From positions 1-19,857 of the forward strand of contig DATGKD010000064.1 in assembly GCA_035294855.1 (NCBI GenBank): a stretch of 19,857 nt of DNA. The letters are read 5' to 3'. The translations under genes were made by a program, and so were the position numbers. Below the pieces are notes generated by a model that saw nothing but the letters and a program-made list of their open reading frames with translations, searched no databases and was not told the origin of the DNA. The stretch is from DATGKD01 sp035294855. Its GTDB lineage: Bacteria > Actinomycetota > Acidimicrobiia > Acidimicrobiales > UBA8190. This document shows, one piece after another, positions 14,695-19,857 of the stretch (positions within the stretch are counted from its first letter, which is position 1; every line of letters begins with the position of its first letter).

Positions 14695-16005
14695 TTGGCA
14701 TGGGACTTCTCCACCGAGCCTGAGTTCCAGGAGAAGCTCGACTGGATGGACGGCTTCGTCCGCGACGAGATCGAGCCGCTCGACCTCGTCTTCGGCGGAC
14801 GGGCGTTCCACCCGCTCGACGACACCCTCCGCAAGATCGTGGACCCGTTGAAGGCCGAGGTGCGCGCCCGCAAGCTGTGGGCGTGCCACCTCGGGCCGGA
14901 GCTCGGCGGCGAGGGCTACGGCCAGGTGAAGCTCTCGCTCATGAACGAGATCCTCGGCCGGTCGCACTGGGCGCCCATCATCTTCGGCTGCCAGGCGCCC
15001 GACACCGGCAACGCCGAGATCATCGCCCACTACGGCACCGAGGAGCAGAAGGAGAAGTACCTGCGGCCGCTGCTCGACGGGGAGATCTTCTCGTCGTACT
15101 CGATGACCGAGCCGCAGGGCGGCAGCGACCCGACGCGCTTCGTCACCCGGGCCCGGCGCGACGGCGACGAGTGGGTCATCGACGGGTGGAAGTTCTTCTC
15201 TTCCAACGCACGGACGTCCTCGTTCCTCATCGTGATGGCGGTCACCGACCCCGACGTGAGCGCCTACCAGGGAATGTCGATGTTCCTGGTGCCGACGGAC
15301 ACGCCCGGCGTGGACATCGTGCGCAACATCGGGCTCATGGGGGAGCCGCTCGGCGACGCCGACCACGGCATGCACGCGCTCATCCACTACGACGAGGCGC
15401 GTGTGCCGGCCGACAGCCTGCTGGGCGGGGAAGGGCAGGCCTTCGCCATCGCCCAGACCCGGCTCGGCGGCGGTCGCATCCACCACGCCATGCGGACGGT
15501 GGGGATGTGCCAGCGGGCCCTCGACATGATGTGCGAGCGGGCACTGTCGCGCGAGACCCAGGGGAGCCTGCTCGCCGACAAGCAGAGCGTGCAGAACTAC
15601 GTCGCCGACTCGTACGTCCAGCTGATGCAGTTCCGCCTCTTCGTGCTCTACGTGGCGTGGGAGATCGACCAGTACCACGACTACCGCAAGGTCCGTCACG
15701 ACATCGCGGCCATCAAGGTGCTCACCCCCCAGGTGCTGCACGACATCGTCCAGCGGGCCATCCAGGTCCACGGCGCACTCGGGGTCTCGAACGAACTGCC
15801 CCTCGGGCGCTTCTGGTCGACCGTCCCCGTGATGGCGCTCGTCGACGGCCCCACGGAGGTGCACCGGGTGACCGTCGCCCGCCAGGTGTTGAAGCGCTAC
15901 CGGGCCGCGCCGGGGCTGTGGCCCACCGAGCACCTGCCCGAGAAGATCGCGGCGGCGCGCGAGAAGTTCGCCGAGTACCTCGAACACGAGGTCGCCAACT
16001 CGTGA
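14695..16005 (+). CDS. acyl-CoA dehydrogenase, ACAD10/11-like
   Basis: 436 residues with the complete fold: N-terminal helices, the FAD-facing strand SYSMTEPQGGSDPT (134-147), the DGWKFFSSNA sheet, RVPADSLLGGEGQAF, and a C-terminal four-helix bundle with AIQVHGALGVSNELPL (355-370). The catalytic-base position, normally Glu in YEGT, is Asp384 in LVDGPTEVHR, the form I associate with ACAD10/ACAD11-type enzymes that process 4-hydroxyacyl-CoAs after phosphorylation. The start is TTG 14695, giving MAWDFS; the nearby ATG 14700 is in another frame and leads nowhere. GAGG lies about 9 nt upstream, and the previous stop is only 9 bp away. The stop overlaps the kinase GTG as GTGA. Family firm; special chemistry inferred from context. 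Confidence 0.92.
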   Translation: MAWDFSTEPEFQEKLDWMDGFVRDEIEPLDLVFGGRAFHPLDDTLRKIVDPLKAEVRARKLWACHLGPELGGEGYGQVKLSLMNEILGRSHWAPIIFGCQAPDTGNAEIIAHYGTEEQKEKYLRPLLDGEIFSSYSMTEPQGGSDPTRFVTRARRDGDEWVIDGWKFFSSNARTSSFLIVMAVTDPDVSAYQGMSMFLVPTDTPGVDIVRNIGLMGEPLGDADHGMHALIHYDEARVPADSLLGGEGQAFAIAQTRLGGGRIHHAMRTVGMCQRALDMMCERALSRETQGSLLADKQSVQNYVADSYVQLMQFRLFVLYVAWEIDQYHDYRKVRHDIAAIKVLTPQVLHDIVQRAIQVHGALGVSNELPLGRFWSTVPVMALVDGPTEVHRVTVARQVLKRYRAAPGLWPTEHLPEKIAAAREKFAEYLEHEVANS

Positions 16006-17117
16006 CGCCACGGGGAAAGGCGGGTGTCGAGGAGGCAGACGAGGGCGCCGGAGCCCACGACAGTGCCGGACAAGAAGACGAGCGCACCCGCGGGCTCGTC
16101 GACGAGGCGCGGCTGGCGGACTTCCTCGACGAACACGGCGTGCCGGGGACCGGTGAAGAGCTCCACGTCCGCTTCATCACCGGCGGCGCGTCGAACGAGC
16201 TGTTCGAGGTGCGCCGCGGCGGGCACCGCATGGCGTTGCGCCGGCCGCCCCGGGTCGTCCCCGAGGGCCGCAACGACACCATGCTGCGCGAGTACCGGTT
16301 GCTCGCCGCGCTCCGGGACACCGACGTGCCCCACGCGCGCGCCGTCGCGGTGTGCGACGACCCCTCGCTCATGGGGGGCTGCTTCTACCTGATGGAATTC
16401 GTCGAAGGGTGGTCGCCGCTCGGTGGGGGCGGCTGGCCGGCGCCGTTCGACACCGACCTGGACGCCCGGCGCGGGCTCGGCTTCCAGCTGGTGGACGGCA
16501 TCGCCAAGCTGGCCACGGTCGACTGGCGGGCCCGGGGCCTGGAGGGATTCGGCCGGCCCGACGGCTTCCACGAGCGCCAGGTGGACCGTTGGATGGCGCA
16601 TCTCGCGGCGGTGCAGTTCCGTCCCATCCCCGGGCTCGAGACGGCGGCCGAATGGCTGCGCACGCACCGACCGCGCGGCTACGAGCCCGGCATCATGCAC
16701 GGCGACTACCAGTTCGCCAACGTCATGTTCGGCCACGGCGCCCCGGCCCGCCTGGCCGCCATCGTCGACTGGGAGATGGCGACGGTCGGCGATCCCCTCC
16801 TCGACCTCGGGTGGGTCGTCCAGGGATGGGTCGACGACGACTCCGAGCGTTCGACGGGCAGCTACGTCGACTACACGGGGATGCCGACGCGCTCGGAGAT
16901 CCTGGAGTACTACGCCCGCGAGAGCGGACGCGACGTGAGCGAGATCGACTACTACGTGGTCCTGGCGCGCTTCAAGCTGGCCGTCGTGCTCGAGGGCGGC
17001 TACGCGCGCGTCGTGCAGGGCAAGGCGGACAATCCGAAGATGGAGGCGTTCGGGCCGATCGTTCTCGACCTGGCGCAGAAGGCGGCGGACCTCGCGCAGA
17101 CGTCCACTCGCCGGTGA
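16002..17117 (+). CDS. APH-fold kinase, ACAD10/11 kinase-domain-like
   Basis: 371 residues with the phosphotransferase fold found as the N-terminal domain of animal ACAD10/11 and as LvaA. The nucleotide region is FITGGASNELFEV (58-70) followed by MALRRPP (77-83). The catalytic loop is IMHGDYQFANVMF (231-243) with Asp235 and Asn240, and the metal-binding motif IVDWEMATVGDPLLDLGW (254-271) has Asp256. All key residues are intact, unlike the paralogue at 8346-9401 (WGD). The first ~30 residues are acidic and low-complexity, so the true start might be slightly inside; GTG 16002 is chosen for the 4-bp overlap with the dehydrogenase stop. Antibiotic resistance is not implied; the predicted substrate is a hydroxyacyl-CoA. 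Its stop overlaps the SDR start. Confidence 0.88.
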   Translation: MTPRGKAGVEEADEGAGAHDSAGQEDERTRGLVDEARLADFLDEHGVPGTGEELHVRFITGGASNELFEVRRGGHRMALRRPPRVVPEGRNDTMLREYRLLAALRDTDVPHARAVAVCDDPSLMGGCFYLMEFVEGWSPLGGGGWPAPFDTDLDARRGLGFQLVDGIAKLATVDWRARGLEGFGRPDGFHERQVDRWMAHLAAVQFRPIPGLETAAEWLRTHRPRGYEPGIMHGDYQFANVMFGHGAPARLAAIVDWEMATVGDPLLDLGWVVQGWVDDDSERSTGSYVDYTGMPTRSEILEYYARESGRDVSEIDYYVVLARFKLAVVLEGGYARVVQGKADNPKMEAFGPIVLDLAQKAADLAQTSTRR

Positions 17118-17893
17118 GGGTACCCACATCGGTGGCGCCGGGCCCTTTCAGCCGATTCGACCTGACGGGCAAGGTGGCCCTCGTCACCGGCGGCAGCCGG
17201 GGGCTCGGGCGGCAGATGGTGATGGCCTTCGCCGGGGCAGGGGCGGACGTGGTGATCGCCAGTCGCAAGCTCGATGCGTGCGAGACGGTCGCGGCCGAGG
17301 TCGAGAAGCTCGGGCGCCGGGCGCTGCCGGTGGCGTGCAACGTCGGCCACTGGGACGAGCTCGACTCCCTGGCCGACGCCGCCTACGGCGAGTTCGGCCG
17401 CGTCGACGTGCTGGTCAACAACGCGGGCATGTCGCTGCTGTACCGCGACGTGGCCGAGGTGACCGAGGCCATGTGGGACAAGGTCGTCGACCTCAACCTG
17501 AAAGGCGTGTTCCGGCTGACGGCGCTGGTCGGCCCCCGCATGGCGCGCGACGGCGGCGGCTCGGTGATCAACGTGTCGTCCACCGGCTCGATCCGGCCGA
17601 ATGCCACCATCCTCCCGTACGCGGCGGCCAAGGCGGGGGTGAACTCGCTGACGGTGGGCTTCGCCCAGGCCCTCGGGCCGTCGGTGCGCGTCAACTGCAT
17701 CATGGCCGGCCCCTTCCTCACCGACGTCAGCCGGGTGTGGGATCTGGAGGCCTTCGAGGCGGGCGCGCAACGCTTCGCCCTGCAGCGCGGCGGTCATCCC
17801 GAGGAGATCGTGGGGGCGGCGCTCTTCTTCGCCAGCGACGCGTCGAGCTTCACGACCGGCGCGGTGTTGCGCGTGGACGGGGGGATCCCGTAA
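17114..17893 (+). CDS. short-chain dehydrogenase/reductase (classical, FabG-like)
   Basis: 259 residues. TGGSRGLG (25-32) binds the coenzyme, and SRK at 50-52 after strand 2 suggests NADP(H). NNAG is at 102-105, Ser156 in NVSSTGS is the probable catalytic serine, and YAAAK gives Tyr169 and Lys173. The C-terminus GAVLRVDGGIP is the FabG-type dimer/tetramer tail. It lies last in the unit, with GTG 17114 overlapping the kinase stop as GTGA. In the lva pathway an SDR reduces the 4-keto-acyl-CoA to 4-hydroxyacyl-CoA ahead of the kinase; that role is inferred here. A 3-hydroxyacyl dehydrogenase role is the main alternative. A weak CCGCA/TGCGG hairpin (17894-17911) follows the stop. Confidence 0.92.
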   Translation: MRVPTSVAPGPFSRFDLTGKVALVTGGSRGLGRQMVMAFAGAGADVVIASRKLDACETVAAEVEKLGRRALPVACNVGHWDELDSLADAAYGEFGRVDVLVNNAGMSLLYRDVAEVTEAMWDKVVDLNLKGVFRLTALVGPRMARDGGGSVINVSSTGSIRPNATILPYAAAKAGVNSLTVGFAQALGPSVRVNCIMAGPFLTDVSRVWDLEAFEAGAQRFALQRGGHPEEIVGAALFFASDASSFTTGAVLRVDGGIP

Positions 17894-17920
17894 CCGCATG
17901 ACACCGTGCGGGACGTGACG

Positions 17921-18682
17921 TCAGGGACGTCGCGCTGCTGAGCGGTAATGAGGGCGCCGGGGCGGAGCCTGGGCGGCGTGTGACGACGGCACCGCCACCG
18001 GCAGCCCCGACTCGGTGGTGACCATGCCCTCGGGCGGGCGGCGGGGGCCCACGGCCGCCGCCAGGATCCCCGAATTCGGGACCTGCAGCGGCCCGTCGTC
18101 GGTGTCGACGGTCACGTAGGTGAGGTTCATGGCCCGCACGGTCCCCTCGAACTCTCCGCCCAGCGAGCCGGCGCGGACGCGGATGCGGTCACCGACGCTG
18201 AAAGGCCGCGCCACGAGCAGCACCAGTCCGGCGAACACGTTGCCCAGGGACTGCTGGGCGGCGATGCCGACGACGACACCGGTGAGCGCGCCGCCGAGCA
18301 GGAGGTGCTGCACGGGCACGGCGACGAGGCCGAGCGTCACGAACAGCACGATGACGTAGCCGATGAACGACACCACGAGGCGCACGGCCGTGGCCCCGCT
18401 GCGCCCGGCGCGCAACGACACGATCCCGAACAGCGTCCGGGCGAGGCTCCGCACCGACCACACGGCGAGGACGAGGAACGCGAGCGCCGCACACAGCGCG
18501 ATCAATTTGGCGTGGAGGTCGTGCCCGTGGATGTTGCCGAGGGCGGATCCCACACCGAGCGCAACAATGGCGCCCACGCCGCCGATGATCGCCTTGCGGA
18601 AGTCGGGGCGCCGGGCGATGTCGAGGGCGGCCCCTACGGCGGGGGCGCCGTCGGACCGTGCCTGCCAGGGCAGTCGCGGCAT
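17921..18682 (-). CDS. MscS-type mechanosensitive channel, short form
   Basis: 253 residues. Hydrophobic helices lie at about 31-49, 58-78 and 102-123. The pore helix and conserved loop LTGVVVGIAAQQSLGNVFAG (133-152) run on into LVLLVARPFSVGDRIRV (153-169), the hallmark of the MscS family. The beta domain that follows (GTVRAMNLTYVTVDTDDG, VPNSGIL) is present, but the large C-terminal alpha/beta cage domain of E. coli MscS is absent; the tail is short, Pro/Arg/Ala-rich and probably disordered. The role would be osmotic pressure release or small-solute leakage in the cytoplasmic membrane. ATG 18682 has no clear ribosome binding site. It follows the Nudix gene by 31 bp and is probably co-transcribed with it. 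Confidence 0.9.
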   Translation of the reverse strand: MPRLPWQARSDGAPAVGAALDIARRPDFRKAIIGGVGAIVALGVGSALGNIHGHDLHAKLIALCAALAFLVLAVWSVRSLARTLFGIVSLRAGRSGATAVRLVVSFIGYVIVLFVTLGLVAVPVQHLLLGGALTGVVVGIAAQQSLGNVFAGLVLLVARPFSVGDRIRVRAGSLGGEFEGTVRAMNLTYVTVDTDDGPLQVPNSGILAAAVGPRRPPEGMVTTESGLPVAVPSSHAAQAPPRRPHYRSAARRP

Positions 18683-18713
18683 AACCGAGGGTTGTACCCC
18701 CGGACCCGTTGTC

Positions 18714-19262
18714 CTACCGGTTTTCCTGGAGGGCCCCGATCAGCCGGTCGAGCAGGGGGCGCTGGCCTTCGAGGAGCTTGACACGGGCTTCGTCGATCCC
18801 GAACCACGCCGCCCGGTCCACTTCCGGGAACGCGCGCAGCACGCCTGACCCGCGTGGCCACTCGATCTCGAACGTGTTGCTCGTGGCGAGCTGCGCGTCG
18901 ACGTCGCCTTTCACCGCCCAGGCGCGCACCTGTTTGCCGCCCTTCTGGCGCACCTCGCCGAGGTCGAGACGCGCGCCCGGAGGGACGGGCTGTCCGAGCT
19001 CCTCTTCGAACTCGACGTCGGCACGTGCTGCGGGGTCCTCGCCCTCTTCCACCTCGCCCTTGGGGATCGACCAGGCACCGGCATCGCGGCGCGCCCAGAA
19101 CGGACCGCCCGGGTGCACGAGCAGCACCTCGAGCGCGTCGTGCACCGTCGGGTCGCGCCCGTTGTCCACAGCGCGGTAGAGGAGCAGCCCAGCGCTCAGC
19201 TTGGGCACGAGCACCTGCCATACGGGATCGCACGTGCGTGGTTGCACGGCAGCCGCGTCCAC
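18714..19262 (-). CDS. Nudix hydrolase, COG4119-like
   Basis: 182 residues. The Nudix box runs from Gly69 to Gln91 and fits Gx5Ex7-(R)-EUxEExGU except that the usual Arg is Val83 (DVEFEEELG). The glutamates that bind metal are kept. Preceding features PKLSAGLLLYR and AGAWSIPKGEVEEGE are those of the NTP-pyrophosphohydrolase-like group COG4119. The enzyme should cleave a nucleoside diphosphate linked to another group, in the cytosol; the substrate is unknown. The start is GTG 19262 because AAGGAGAG lies 6 nt upstream, the best ribosome binding site here. GTG 19208, just before PKLSAG, would give the more usual family length. It is the first gene of a leftward pair with the MscS-type channel. 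Confidence 0.88.
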   Translation of the reverse strand: MDAAAVQPRTCDPVWQVLVPKLSAGLLLYRAVDNGRDPTVHDALEVLLVHPGGPFWARRDAGAWSIPKGEVEEGEDPAARADVEFEEELGQPVPPGARLDLGEVRQKGGKQVRAWAVKGDVDAQLATSNTFEIEWPRGSGVLRAFPEVDRAAWFGIDEARVKLLEGQRPLLDRLIGALQENR

Positions 19263-19310
19263 TCAGCTCTCTCCTTCACCACCAACCTCATTCCCACCAG
19301 CTTCGCAGGA

Positions 19311-19325
19311 TCCGGCGACGCCGGA
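19311..19325. promoter_or_regulatory. perfect palindrome in the Nudix / downstream-gene divergent region
   Basis: TCCGGCG-A-CGCCGGA is a perfect 7-1-7 palindrome about 50 bp upstream of the Nudix start. A -10-like GATAGT (19331-19336) lies just to its right. The 263 bp between the divergent genes also hold a 21-bp alternating purine-pyrimidine tract (19356-19376) and an inverted repeat GTGTCG/CGACAC (19433-19447). No gene is supported in this stretch. Confidence 0.4.
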
Positions 19326-19525
19326 CGTTGGATAGTGATGCCGAAGCACGATCGCCACGCGCGTGCGCGCGCGCACCGCTCTGACCTGCGGACTGGCACG
19401 GCCGCGCGGTTGTCGGTACGTTCGGCCAGCGGGTGTCGAGCCGACACGGCGGAGGGGAACGAGCCCACCACTAGCCGGACGCGTCGTCGTGTCGCGGACA
19501 TTCGCTGCAGTGCCCCGAACGGACG

Positions 19526-19857
19526 ATGACGGACACTCCTCACCACACCGGCGAGATCCGCTCGGCGCGACGCGCGACGCGGACACGGCGGCCGGCGTCG
19601 CGCACCTTGGCGCGCGCGTCGCTCATGGTGTCGCTGCCGGGCGCGTCGTTGCTCCTGGCGACGGGCGGCCATGTCGCCAACCTCGCGGAGCGCGGGCACA
19701 AGGGTCACCCCGACCACCACGATCCGCATGTCGAGTCGCCACTGCAGGCGATGCGACGGCTGCTGCAAGAGCCGCGCTACTCGAACCCCGCGCCGCCCAC
19801 GCCCACGACGACGGCGCCCCCCAGCCTCGACCCCCCGCCCTCGCCGGCGGTCGCCGC
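19526..19857 (+). CDS. unidentified protein with Pro/Thr-rich region (5' part; runs off the window)
   Basis: An open frame of at least 110 codons begins at ATG 19526 and reaches the right edge with no stop. Residues 11-32 are strongly Arg-rich, followed by a moderately hydrophobic stretch around 33-52 (LMVSLPGASLLLATGGHVA) that could be a signal or anchor helix. A His/Asp-rich segment (GHKGHPDHHDPH, about 56-67) follows, and from about residue 87 a Pro/Thr/Ala-rich linker. This layout suits an exported or membrane-anchored protein whose main domain lies beyond the window. The ribosome binding site is weak (GAACGGACG). The antisense frames here are probably shadows, but the call rests on codon bias and layout only. 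Confidence 0.5.
   Translation, partial: MTDTPHHTGEIRSARRATRTRRPASRTLARASLMVSLPGASLLLATGGHVANLAERGHKGHPDHHDPHVESPLQAMRRLLQEPRYSNPAPPTPTTTAPPSLDPPPSPAVA

Noticed and set aside
14700..14702. ATG at 14700 as the dehydrogenase start
   Set aside because: It is out of frame; TTG 14695 gives the proper protein.
14416..16011. A 531-codon minus-strand frame opposite the acyl-CoA dehydrogenase
   Set aside because: The sense strand has an unambiguous dehydrogenase; the antisense protein is His/Val/Asp/Arg-rich filler with no domain.
8346..17117. Aminoglycoside resistance by the two APH-fold proteins
   Set aside because: The motifs match the acyl-CoA-linked (ACAD10/11, LvaA) branch and the neighbours are lipid enzymes; nothing supports drug modification.
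17916..17923. TGACGTCA palindrome between convergent genes
   Set aside because: Eight bases containing the MscS stop codon; expected by chance in this composition and badly placed for an operator.
19196..19768. A 190-codon minus-strand frame overlapping the right-edge gene
   Set aside because: Arg-rich, no motif, and it overlaps the start of the Nudix gene; less gene-like than the plus-strand frame, though neither is proven.
1..19857. CRISPR arrays, tRNA/rRNA genes, insertion sequences, phage or defence systems
   Set aside because: None seen: no spaced repeat series, no transposase or integrase motifs, no cloverleaf noticed by eye. A tRNAscan and Infernal search would settle the RNA part.

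Overview
The window is very GC-rich and gene-dense, with GTG/TTG starts, GTGA and ATGA start/stop overlaps, and TANNNT-type -10 candidates. The gene content is dominated by FadD-, FadE-, SDR- and FAAL-type lipid enzymes. This points to a lipid-metabolising actinomycete. An Acidimicrobiia-like or mycobacterium-like relative is my inference; no rRNA or other marker gene is present to prove it. No tRNA, rRNA, CRISPR array, insertion sequence or phage gene is visible.

Layout. 1-3191: the 3' end of an acyl-CoA dehydrogenase (+) faces a leftward group of hemolysin III/PAQR-type membrane protein, NTF2/SnoaL-like protein and acyl-CoA synthetase. 3334-6754: a phytanoyl-CoA dioxygenase-like gene (+) overlaps tail-to-tail with an ABC exporter that is translationally coupled to a Cys-rich-tailed MarR regulator (both -). 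6888-7871: an NAD(P)-binding NmrA-like protein (+), divergent from marR. 7894-9401: a PaaI-like thioesterase and an APH/ACAD10-11-type kinase (-). 9430-12029: a FadD-type ligase and an SDR (+). 12030-12316: an intergenic region with several strong hairpins, two of which are mutually exclusive. 12317-14256: a fatty acyl-AMP ligase (FAAL) overlapping its acyl carrier protein. 14392-17893: a tight unit of small coiled-coil protein, acyl-CoA dehydrogenase (TTG start), APH-type kinase and SDR, with 4-bp overlaps at the last two junctions. 17921-19262: a short MscS-type channel and a Nudix hydrolase (-). 19526-end: the start of an unidentified gene with a Pro/Thr-rich tail.

How the parts fit. The most interesting block is 14392-17893. 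An acyl-CoA dehydrogenase with Asp instead of Glu at the usual catalytic-base position sits next to an aminoglycoside-phosphotransferase-fold kinase and an SDR. This is the split-gene equivalent of animal ACAD10/ACAD11 (kinase fused to dehydrogenase) and has the same composition as the Pseudomonas levulinate (lva) pathway, in which a 4-keto group is reduced, the 4-hydroxyacyl-CoA is phosphorylated, and phosphate is eliminated. I infer a 4-hydroxy/4-keto fatty acid degradation unit. A second, divergent kinase of the same fold lies at 8346-9401 beside a thioesterase and opposite a FadD, suggesting another acyl-CoA-linked module. The FAAL-ACP pair is a separate acyl-activation module that loads an acyl group onto a carrier protein; no PKS or NRPS lies in the window to receive it.
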